From Flavisphingomonas formosensis (GTDB taxonomy: Bacteria; Pseudomonadota; Alphaproteobacteria; Sphingomonadales; Sphingomonadaceae): DNA of 64,000 bases. Shown here piece after piece: positions 57,941 through 64,000 of this stretch. Every line of letters starts with the position of its first letter. Position 1 is the first letter of the stretch. Location: NCBI RefSeq assembly GCF_009755815.1, contig NZ_WRPK01000002.1, positions 620,001 through 684,000 of the forward strand, in the 5' to 3' direction. The notes beneath the pieces were generated by a model. That model was given only the letters and a program-made list of their open reading frames with translations. It did not search any database and was not told the DNA's origin. A program made the position numbers and the translations under genes.

Positions 57941-58444
57941 ATGCGGAGCCTTCCCCTGTCGGCGGCGCTCGCCGCCCTGTTGCTGTCCGGCTGCAACGCG
58001 AAGATCAGCGCGAACGATGAGGACAATGGGACGAGCAGCGTCTCGATCAACACGACGGACGGCCAATTCTCGCTCGACACCAAGGATCTCAAGGCCAACA
58101 TCCAGATGCCGAAGATGGATATGGACGCCGCCCACATGGATGTAGACGGCGTAAAGCTCTATCCGGGCACGAGAGTAAGCGGGATGAACGTGCTGGCCGA
58201 TGACAGACAACCCGACAGGAAGGACCGGGGCAAGGTCACCATCGTCTTTTCCAGCGGGGACGCGCCGGCAAGGCTGCTTGACTATTATCGCAAGGCCTTC
58301 TCGGATCGTGGCTACAGCGTCGCAGTGGCGTCCAGCGGCGACATGGCACTCGCGGCCGCCAAGCCGCCTCACAAGGATGTGCGCGTCGCGCTGCAGCCGG
58401 AGGGCGCGGGATCGTCGGGAACGATCGTCTTCACCGGCGAATGA
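57941..58444 (+). CDS. Lipoprotein with C-terminal LLDYYRKAF domain
   Basis: 167 residues from the ATG at 57941, with AAGGAGAG upstream. The lipobox LLLSGCNA gives a lipid-anchored protein. An acidic linker (NDEDNGTSSVSINTTDGQFSLDT) and a Met/Asp-rich stretch (MPKMDMDAAHMDVDG) precede a domain of about 85 residues (VKLYPGTRVSGMNV...VTIVFSSGDAPARLLDYYRKAFSDRGYSV). The same pattern recurs in the lipoprotein at 59180-59941. Its function is unknown; a periplasmic or outer-membrane role is expected. Confidence 0.8.
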   Translation: MRSLPLSAALAALLLSGCNAKISANDEDNGTSSVSINTTDGQFSLDTKDLKANIQMPKMDMDAAHMDVDGVKLYPGTRVSGMNVLADDRQPDRKDRGKVTIVFSSGDAPARLLDYYRKAFSDRGYSVAVASSGDMALAAAKPPHKDVRVALQPEGAGSSGTIVFTGE

Positions 58445-58526
58445 TGCGCGCCGGCGCTGTTCTGCGCCGCACCGATGCGGTTACATCTGTTCGCTGGCGG
58501 CGTCGCCGCGCAACGGGAGGATGGGG

Positions 58527-58730
58527 ATGAACGCATCGCACCTTATGCTGAAGGCCGGGCTGGCTGCCCTTGCGACCGGCGAACATCGCAAGAGCAGCTT
58601 GGTCGTCTGGCAAACGAGAGGCGAAACGCTTATGACGGTGCGCGTGACGAACAACGTCCGCTTCCATCTCGCCGTCAATCGCGGCGGAGCCACCACGCAG
58701 GTCACGCCCTGCGCCGGAACGGAGGGCTGA
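58527..58730 (+). CDS. Hypothetical protein, 67 aa
   Basis: Not recognised. A GGGAGG site with proper spacing precedes the ATG at 58527. The sequence MNASHLMLKAGLAALATGEHRKSSLVVW...VRVTNNVRFHLAVNRGGATTQV has plausible composition and a beta-strand-rich second half. It lies between the lipoprotein gene and the MAPEG gene (3 bp before the MAPEG start) and may be cotranscribed. Confidence as a gene is only moderate. Confidence 0.5.
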   Translation: MNASHLMLKAGLAALATGEHRKSSLVVWQTRGETLMTVRVTNNVRFHLAVNRGGATTQVTPCAGTEG

Positions 58731-58733
58731 ACG

Positions 58734-59129
58734 GTGCGGATCGAATTCATCCTGCTCGGCGCCACGCTTCTGCTCGCGCTCGTCCACATATTCGCGGCGG
58801 CAGGCGCCAAGACCCGCCAATATGGCACCCGATGGAATATGGGCCCTCGCGACGAGAGCCTGCCGCCGCTCGATCCCGTCGCCGGGCGCCTCGCCCGCGC
58901 GCAGGCGAATTTCTACGAAACCTTGCCGCTGTTCATCGGGGCGCTGCTCGGCGCGGCTGCAACCGGGCATCTCGGCTGGAAGACGGCCTTGGGCGCGCAT
59001 CTCTATTTCTGGTCACGCCTCGTCTATCTTCCCGTCTACGCGTTCGGCATTCCGGTGCTTCGTTCGCTGATCTTCATGATCGGCCTCGCGGGCCTCCTGC
59101 TGATCGTGTGGGCGATGTTGGCGGGCTGA
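58734..59129 (+). CDS. MAPEG-family membrane protein
   Basis: 131 residues from GTG at 58734. Four membrane helices: MRIEFILLGATLLLALVHIFAA, NFYETLPLFIGALLGAA, GAHLYFWSRLVYLPVYAFG, and SLIFMIGLAGLLLIVWAMLAG. The central RLARAQANFYETLPLF with Arg/Asn/Glu and the YFWSRLVYLPVY motif are typical of MAPEG proteins. MAPEG (membrane-associated eicosanoid and glutathione metabolism) bacterial members are of unknown substrate. It sits between the two related lipoprotein genes. Confidence 0.88.
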   Translation: MRIEFILLGATLLLALVHIFAAAGAKTRQYGTRWNMGPRDESLPPLDPVAGRLARAQANFYETLPLFIGALLGAAATGHLGWKTALGAHLYFWSRLVYLPVYAFGIPVLRSLIFMIGLAGLLLIVWAMLAG

Positions 59130-59179
59130 TCATCAGGCCTAACGCTTCTTCAACCACTTGGCCTTATAGGGTGAGCGGG

Positions 59180-59941
59180 ATGGGGCACAATCGAACACGA
59201 CTAGGCTTGGCCGCGCTCGGCGCCTGCGCGCTGGCGCTTGCCGCCTGCCACGGCAAGGGAGGCGCCAATACCGATCAGCTCGACAATGAGCTGATCGGCA
59301 ATGCGGGCGACAACCAGACGGATCCCGCGCTGACCAGCGCGCTGGAGGACCAGATCATGGTCGATCCGTCACTGACGCAGCAATCCAACGATCATAGCGC
59401 GCGATCGACTGGCGGGCCGGTGCAGGCGCCCATTCCGCCGAGCGCGTCGCTCGTCGTCCCACCCGAACCCACGGCCGGCGGCAAGAAGCTGCAGGCGCCC
59501 GCGCCCACGCGACTCGCCCCGGACGGAGGCCGCGGGACGATGACGCTCGGCGCGCTGGCCGAGGAACAGTCGAAATCGCCGAAGGGCGCGACACGCGGCT
59601 GTGCGCCGGATCTCGAATATAGCCAGGCCTGGGCACAGCGCCTGCCGCTGGACGTACCGCTCTTCCCCAATGCCGTGGTCAGCGAGGCGGCGGGCGACGA
59701 CGCGCCCGGCTGCCGCGTCCGCATCGTCAGCTTCTCGACGAGCGCGCCGCTCAAGACGGTGATTGATTTCTATTACACCAAGGCCGTCCGCTCGGGCTTC
59801 GATGCACGCCATCTGATGAAGCAGGAGGACCATATCCTGGAGGGCACGCGCGACCTGGACGGCAGCGCCTATTATCTGATCGTCACGCCCCGGGCGAATG
59901 GCGGCAGCGACGTCGACCTGATCACCAATATCGGCGACTGA
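59180..59941 (+). CDS. Lipoprotein with Pro/Ala-rich linker and C-terminal IDFYYTKA domain
   Basis: 253 residues. The lipobox LALAACHG is near residue 22. A mostly disordered region (about 30-145) precedes a C-terminal domain (about 150-253: LDVPLFPNAVVSEAAG...VRIVSFSTSAPLKTVIDFYYTKAVRSGFDARH...YYLIVTPRANGGSDVDLI). That domain resembles the one in the 57941 lipoprotein, suggesting paralogous envelope proteins. GTGAGCGGG lies upstream of the ATG. Function is not known. Confidence 0.82.
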   Translation: MGHNRTRLGLAALGACALALAACHGKGGANTDQLDNELIGNAGDNQTDPALTSALEDQIMVDPSLTQQSNDHSARSTGGPVQAPIPPSASLVVPPEPTAGGKKLQAPAPTRLAPDGGRGTMTLGALAEEQSKSPKGATRGCAPDLEYSQAWAQRLPLDVPLFPNAVVSEAAGDDAPGCRVRIVSFSTSAPLKTVIDFYYTKAVRSGFDARHLMKQEDHILEGTRDLDGSAYYLIVTPRANGGSDVDLITNIGD

Positions 59942-60269
59942 CCCCTGGGCGGGGCCCTCGCCGCCGATTTGGGGCGAAAATCCGTCCGCTCCCGCTCGGA
60001 GCCGGCAGGCACTGCGTCACATTGCTGTAACCGCGCCGTCACGGAGTTGTGACCGGGGACTGCCAAGGGAAGCCCATGATCCCGGCCCCTGCCTTCCACC
60101 GCCGCGCCTCGATGCCACGCCTGCTGCGCCTCATCGCCTGGGCGATGCGCCACTGACCACGCGCCGGGCGCGCCGCCGCCACCGCCCGGGCGCCCGCATT
60201 CTGCCATACCGAGCCGCAAAAAGCATCGAGGCGGTTCCGTGGGCGACCAAAGCCCTTTAAGGGCGGCAT
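59942..60269. other. Gap before fluC with nothing recognised
   Basis: About 330 bases. I looked for a fluoride riboswitch because a fluC gene follows, but did not see its conserved pseudoknot sequence. No gene or terminator is supported. Confidence 0.4.
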
Positions 60270-60647
60270 ATGCCACCACTTCTCCTCGTCATGCTGGGCG
60301 GCGCCATCGGCGCCGGCTTCCGCTATCATGTCAGCACCATGGCGCTGCGCTTCATGGGCCCGGGCTTTCCCTGGGGCACGTGGATCATCAACCTGCTCGG
60401 CGGCTTCCTGATGGGCGTGCTTGCCGGGGTGCTGGCCCGTTCCAGCGAAGGCGGCGAGCAGCTTCGCCTGTTCCTCGGCGTCGGCGTGCTCGGCGGCTTC
60501 ACCACCTTCTCCGCCTTCAGCCTGGAGACGTTCAACATGCTCCAGCGCGGCGAGCCCGTGATGGCCGTCGCCTATGCGGTCTCCTCGGTCACCGGATCGG
60601 TGCTGATGCTGATCGGGGGCGTCTATATGGTAAGGGCCCTGGCATGA
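60270..60647 (+). CDS. fluC: Fluoride efflux channel FluC (CrcB)
   Basis: 125 residues, four membrane helices. Conserved motifs are GGAIGAGFRYHVS near the start, GTWIINLLGGFLMGVLAG, and LGVGVLGGFTTFSAFSLET, which contains the Phe-box residues of the fluoride pore. It forms a dual-topology dimer that exports fluoride. It overlaps the downstream pseudouridine synthase gene by 4 bp. Confidence 0.95.
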   Translation: MPPLLLVMLGGAIGAGFRYHVSTMALRFMGPGFPWGTWIINLLGGFLMGVLAGVLARSSEGGEQLRLFLGVGVLGGFTTFSAFSLETFNMLQRGEPVMAVAYAVSSVTGSVLMLIGGVYMVRALA

Positions 60648-61765
60648 GCGAAACTTCCGCCAAATCCTCCGCCCCCGCCGGCGACGTCCGCCAGTTCACC
60701 GTCGGCGCGGACGACGACGGCATCCGGCTGGACCGCTGGTTCAAGCGGCACATGCCGGATACCAGCTTCAACGTCGTGTCCCGCTGGGCGCGCACCGGCC
60801 AGCTCCGCGTGGACGGCAAACGCGCCACCCCGGGCGACCGGATCGAAGCCGGCCAGCAGATCCGCGTGCCTCCGGCCGAGGCCCCCGCGCCTGCCACCGC
60901 GCGGCCGAAGCGCGAACGCCCGCCACTCAGCGCCGACGAGATCGATTTCGCACAGAGCATGGTCATCCATCGCGACAAGGCGGCGCTGGTGGTCAACAAG
61001 CCGCCTGGCCTTGCGACCCAGGGCGGCACCAAGACCGAAAAGCATCTCGACGGCCTGCTGGACGCCTTGCAGTTCGAAGCGGAAGGGCGGCCCAAGCTGG
61101 TCCATCGACTCGACAAGGATACGTCGGGCGCGCTGCTGCTGGCGCGCAATGCCCGCGCCGCCGGCCATTTCGCCAAGGCATTCTCCAGCCGCACGGCCCG
61201 CAAGGTCTATTGGGCGCTGATCACCGGCGTACCCTCGATCGAGGATGGCATGATCGAATTGCCGATTGCCAAGCAGCCGGGCACCGGCGGCGAGAAGATG
61301 CATGTCGACGAAAAGGAGGGCCTGCCTGCGCGCACCCGCTATCGCGTGATCGAGCGCGCGGGCAATCGCGCAGCCTGGGTTGAGCTGCAACCCTATACCG
61401 GCCGCACCCATCAGCTGCGCGTGCATCTGGCGGCAATCGGGCATCCGATCGTCGGCGACGGAAAATATGGCGGGCCGGACGCGTTTCTGAGCGGCGGGAT
61501 AAGCCGCAAGATGCATCTGCATGCGCGGCGCATCCGCGTCGACCATCCCGATGGCGGCACGATCGACGTGACGGCCGACCTGCCCGGCCATATCGCCGAA
61601 AGCCTCGGCCATCTCGGCTTCGACGTCGCGCTTGGCGATGCATTGCCGCTGGATGAGGTGAAATTCTCCGAAACCGCGGAAGGCAAGCGGCGCGCCGTCA
61701 CCGCCGCCGCCAAGGCACGCCGCAAGGAACGCCGCGGCGAACGGCGCGGGCGGGGACGCGGCTGA
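60644..61765 (+). CDS. rluC: RluA-family pseudouridine synthase (RluC-like)
   Basis: 373 residues. The N-terminal S4 domain (about 20-80) contains GIRLDRWFKRHMPDTSFNVVSRWARTGQLRVDGKR. The catalytic domain has the active-site Asp in HRLDKDTSGALLLARNA near residue 155 and GRTHQLRVHLAAIGHPIVGDGKYGG near 255. It pseudouridylates 23S rRNA, probably at the RluC positions. The C-terminal tail is very basic (KARRKERRGERRGRGRG). RluC versus RluD is inferred from family resemblance only. Confidence 0.88.
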   Translation: MSETSAKSSAPAGDVRQFTVGADDDGIRLDRWFKRHMPDTSFNVVSRWARTGQLRVDGKRATPGDRIEAGQQIRVPPAEAPAPATARPKRERPPLSADEIDFAQSMVIHRDKAALVVNKPPGLATQGGTKTEKHLDGLLDALQFEAEGRPKLVHRLDKDTSGALLLARNARAAGHFAKAFSSRTARKVYWALITGVPSIEDGMIELPIAKQPGTGGEKMHVDEKEGLPARTRYRVIERAGNRAAWVELQPYTGRTHQLRVHLAAIGHPIVGDGKYGGPDAFLSGGISRKMHLHARRIRVDHPDGGTIDVTADLPGHIAESLGHLGFDVALGDALPLDEVKFSETAEGKRRAVTAAAKARRKERRGERRGRGRG

Positions 61766-61781
61766 TGCACGAGACCGGGCA

Positions 61782-62441
61782 ATGAATCGCCTCGCCGTGT
61801 TCGATTGCGACGGCACGCTGGTCGATTCGGCAGCCAACATCTGCCTGGCGATGGAAGCCTGCTTCGCGAAGGCGGAGCTGCCTCTGCCGCCGCGCCGCCT
61901 CACCCGCCGGGTCGTAGGGCTCAGCCTGGTCGAGGCGGTCCGCACGCTGCACCCCGATGCCCCGCACGATCGTCACGTCGGAATGGCGGAGGATTATAAG
62001 CAGGCCTTCCACGATCTGCGCAGCCGCGGGCTGGTCGCCGAGCCGCTGTTCGACGGGATCGCCGAGGCGATCGCACGGATCGAAACCGCAGGCTGGCTGC
62101 TCGGCGTCGCCACCGGCAAGTCCGATCGCGGCCTCGGCTTCTGCCTCGATCACAACCGAATCGCGCATCATTTCGTGACGCTGCAGACGGCCGACCGCCA
62201 TCCTTCCAAACCCCATCCCTCCATGCTGGAGGCGGCTATGGCGGAGGCCGGCGCAGAGCCGGCGACGACGGTGATGATCGGCGACACCGCCTTCGACATC
62301 GGCATGGCCAAGCAGGCCGGCGTCACCGCGATCGGCGTCGCCTGGGGCTATCACGAGCCTGCCGAGCTGTTCGCCGAGGGCGCCGACCATGTGGTGAGCG
62401 ACCCGCGCGAGCTGCCGCCCCTGCTGGAGTCGCTGCGATGA
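61782..62441 (+). CDS. HAD-superfamily phosphatase (phosphoglycolate phosphatase-like)
   Basis: 219 residues, subclass IA. Motif I is VFDCDGTLVDSA, motif II GVATGKSD and motif IV MIGDTAFDIGMAKQAG. The cap is helical. It resembles Gph, but the substrate is not determined. It overlaps the small membrane protein gene by 4 bp (ATGA) and lies 16 bp after the pseudouridine synthase gene. Confidence 0.9.
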   Translation: MNRLAVFDCDGTLVDSAANICLAMEACFAKAELPLPPRRLTRRVVGLSLVEAVRTLHPDAPHDRHVGMAEDYKQAFHDLRSRGLVAEPLFDGIAEAIARIETAGWLLGVATGKSDRGLGFCLDHNRIAHHFVTLQTADRHPSKPHPSMLEAAMAEAGAEPATTVMIGDTAFDIGMAKQAGVTAIGVAWGYHEPAELFAEGADHVVSDPRELPPLLESLR

Positions 62442-62671
62442 CGCCATCGGACGAGAGCCACGCGGCCCGGCTGCGCTATCGGCTGATCGTTGCCTGCCAT
62501 CTAGCCGGCACCGCCCTCGCCTTGTTCGGGCTGGTGGTCTGGTACGGCGATCTGCTGCAAGTCGGCGGCTGGCCGGAGCTCGGCATCGCTCTGTTCCTCG
62601 CCGGCATCGTCGCGACATTCGGCCTGCCTCGCCTGCTGGCCCGCCGCTGGAGAAGCCCGCCTGCGCCATGA
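62438..62671 (+). CDS. Small membrane protein, 77 aa
   Basis: Two membrane helices are visible: LIVACHLAGTALALFGLVVWYG and WPELGIALFLAGIVATFGLP. A basic C-terminus follows (RLLARRWRSPP). No family is recognised. It is embedded between gph-like and ATP12 genes with 4-bp overlaps on both sides, which argues that it is real. Confidence 0.8.
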   Translation: MTPSDESHAARLRYRLIVACHLAGTALALFGLVVWYGDLLQVGGWPELGIALFLAGIVATFGLPRLLARRWRSPPAP

Positions 62672-63354
62672 AACGTTTCTACAAGACAGTCGCGATCGGC
62701 GATGACCGGTCCATCCTGCTCGACGGGCGGAGCGTTAAGACCCCAGCCCGCCAGCCGCTGATGCTGCCCGGCGCGGCGCTGGCCGAGGCCGTCGCGGAGG
62801 AATGGCGTGCGCAAGGCGAGACGATCGATCCGCGCACGATGCCACTCACCGGCCTCGCCAATGCCGCGATCGATCGCGTCGCGCCGGATCCCGACGCATT
62901 TACCGCCACGCTGGCACCCTATGCCGAGACGGACCTGCTCTGCTATCGCGCCGACGAGCCGGCGGATCTGGTCGCCCGCCAGGCCGAAGCCTGGGACCCG
63001 TTGCTAGAATGGGCACGCGGCCGCTACGACATCGGCTTCGAGGTCGTGACCGGCATCGTCCATCGCGCCCAGCATGAAGCGACCGTCGCGCGCCTCGCGG
63101 CCGCGCTGGCCGCGTGCGATCCGTTCCGTCTTGCCGCCCTGTCCCCGCTGGTCACGATCGGCGGCTCGCTCGTCGCCGCGTTGGCGCTGGCGGAGGGCCG
63201 GATCGAGGCCGGCACGGCCTTCGAGGCGACCCATCTCGACGAGCTGTGGCAGGCCGAGCAATGGGGCGAGGATCCGTTCGCGGCCGACGCACGCGCCGCG
63301 CGCCGCAGGGATTTCGAGGCCGCAGCCCGCTTCCTCGCGCTACTGGACGGTTGA
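62668..63354 (+). CDS. ATP12-family F1-ATPase assembly chaperone
   Basis: 228 residues. MKRFYKTVAIGDDRSILLDGRSVKTPARQPLMLPGAALAEAVAEEW is the family's conserved N-terminus. ETDLLCYRADEPADLVARQAEAWDPLLEWARGRYD and the C-terminal FEATHLDELWQAEQWGED follow. ATP12 assists alpha-subunit folding for F1 ATPase and is found in Alphaproteobacteria and mitochondria. It overlaps the preceding gene by 4 bp and converges with the next gene, overlapping it by 15 bp. Confidence 0.95.
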   Translation: MKRFYKTVAIGDDRSILLDGRSVKTPARQPLMLPGAALAEAVAEEWRAQGETIDPRTMPLTGLANAAIDRVAPDPDAFTATLAPYAETDLLCYRADEPADLVARQAEAWDPLLEWARGRYDIGFEVVTGIVHRAQHEATVARLAAALAACDPFRLAALSPLVTIGGSLVAALALAEGRIEAGTAFEATHLDELWQAEQWGEDPFAADARAARRRDFEAAARFLALLDG

Positions 63355-63897
63355 ACCGTTCGGCAGGAACCAGCGCGCGATCACGATGCCCGCAGCCGCC
63401 AGCATCGCGACGCTGCCGACGAAGGAATAAATGGCATAGCGCCAATCCTGGTGCATCCAGATCGGGTCGGAAAAGAGGGTAAGCGCGCTTGCCCCGACCG
63501 AGAAGAGCAGCAGCAGCCGCATGCGGGAGGCGAAGTCGGTCACGCGGCCGGCGATACCGAGCAGCGCAAAGCCGAGGATCAGCGCGACGATCCATTCATG
63601 GACGAAGCCCGCCACCACCACCGCCATGCTGGAGGAGGAAAAGCCGAGGCTGTTGTAATGCACCACCGCGATCGGGCCCTTGCCATAAAGCACGGCGCCA
63701 GGCGCGGTCATCGGCGAGGGGACGACATAGGTGCCGGTTCCCGGCAGATTCTGCGCCAGCGCCACCTGTATCGCCGCATTCGGAGCGTCGCCTGCGGTCG
63801 AAAGGCCGACTAGCTGCAGCGGCGTCGCGAAGAAGAGAAATCCCACGACGAACATCGCCACCGCCCCGGCAAGGCTGCCGATCACCATCCGGATCAT
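63340..63897 (-). CDS. Integral membrane protein of unknown function, 185 aa
   Basis: Four membrane helices: VIGSLAGAVAMFVVGFLFFATPL, MAVVVAGFVHEWIVALILGFALLGI, MRLLLLFSVGASALTLF, and YSFVGSVAMLAAAGIVIARWF. A periplasmic loop of about 60 residues (QNLPGTGTYVVPSPMTAPGAVLYGKG) lies after the first helix. The sequence has natural composition, but I cannot assign a family with confidence. Its 3' end overlaps the ATP12 gene by 15 bp on the opposite strand. The start at 63897 follows GGGGAGGACGAC. Confidence 0.82.
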   Translation of the reverse strand: MIRMVIGSLAGAVAMFVVGFLFFATPLQLVGLSTAGDAPNAAIQVALAQNLPGTGTYVVPSPMTAPGAVLYGKGPIAVVHYNSLGFSSSSMAVVVAGFVHEWIVALILGFALLGIAGRVTDFASRMRLLLLFSVGASALTLFSDPIWMHQDWRYAIYSFVGSVAMLAAAGIVIARWFLPNGSTVQ

Positions 63898-63962
63898 GTC
63901 GTCCTCCCCTGTTGGGTGCCACGAGGCTATATGAGGCGATAACGCTGCGGAAGGATAAAGGT

Positions 63963-64000
63963 TTGCCTACGCGCCGAAAGGCGCGGCGCGAAGCCGCTCA
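63963..64000 (+). CDS. Possible start of a gene cut by the window edge
   Basis: GGAAGGATAAAGG is followed by TTG at 63963 and an open frame (PTRRKARREAA) to the edge. With 12 codons visible nothing more can be said; the identity and even the reality of the gene are uncertain. Confidence 0.25.
   Translation, partial: MPTRRKARREAA

Noticed and set aside
59942-60269. Fluoride riboswitch upstream of fluC
   Set aside because: The conserved riboswitch sequence and pseudoknot could not be recognised in the 330 bp before the gene.

Overview
The window is chromosomal DNA from a GC-rich alphaproteobacterium, most likely a member of the Sphingomonadaceae (Sphingomonas or a close relative). The evidence is a circularly permuted two-piece tmRNA gene of the alphaproteobacterial type, a large NAD-glutamate dehydrogenase, DUF2239 and DUF6491 family proteins, a two-domain YlxR protein, and many short GC-rich intergenic palindromes of a kind I associate with sphingomonads. 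Almost everything is ordinary core genome. Family names rest on motif recognition from the sequence alone; no database search was run.

Layout. 1-2440: the 3' end of zwf, then a LysR regulator divergent from an atypical SDR/epimerase. 2440-4843: a gene-poor stretch that looks accessory, with orphan small proteins and a 15-bp inverted repeat, ending at a tRNA-Thr(CGU) gene. 5098-11338: a PAS-domain protein and NAD-glutamate dehydrogenase. 11416-16213: an iron-uptake operon on the minus strand (TonB-dependent siderophore receptor, Sel1-repeat protein, TonB, PiuC-type hydroxylase) behind a recognisable Fur-box-like palindrome. 16283-22746, minus strand: ribbon-helix-helix protein, acetoacetyl-CoA reductase, ferrochelatase, a Tat-exported molybdopterin oxidoreductase large subunit, an FAH-family hydrolase and 4-hydroxyphenylpyruvate dioxygenase. 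23069-28606: a 1453-residue autotransporter with a repetitive passenger, then a TIGR03032/DUF4915-like protein.

28612-35684: a soluble NAD-dependent, molybdenum formate dehydrogenase locus (LysR regulator, fdsG, fdsB, fdsA, fdsD, fdhD). An ATAG-N7-CTAT operator lies between the regulator and fdsG, a palindromic repeat is inserted in frame inside fdsB, and a second palindromic element lies before fdhD. 35825-47375: the conserved transcription/translation block rimP-nusA-(tautomerase)-ylxR-infB-rbfA-(GNAT)-(DUF2239)-(DUF6491)-truB-rpsO-pnp.

47495-56778: an orphan HWE/HisKA_2-type histidine kinase, a small lipoprotein, ssrA (tmRNA), a glutathione S-transferase, mscL, a lemA-TPM-TPM-nudix unit, a complex I accessory subunit, hrpB and a DUF985 cupin. 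56937-59941: a cluster of small envelope proteins, including two lipoproteins that appear to share a C-terminal domain. 60270-63897: fluC, an RluA-type pseudouridine synthase, a Gph-like phosphatase, a small membrane protein, the ATP12 chaperone and a membrane protein.

I found no CRISPR array, intact insertion sequence, prophage, integrase or rRNA. The least ordinary items are the in-frame palindromic insertion in FdsB, the two related lipoproteins at 57.9-59.9 kb, the autotransporter/TIGR03032 pair, the imperfect duplication near the 3' end of the tmRNA coding piece, and the low-complexity island next to tRNA-Thr.
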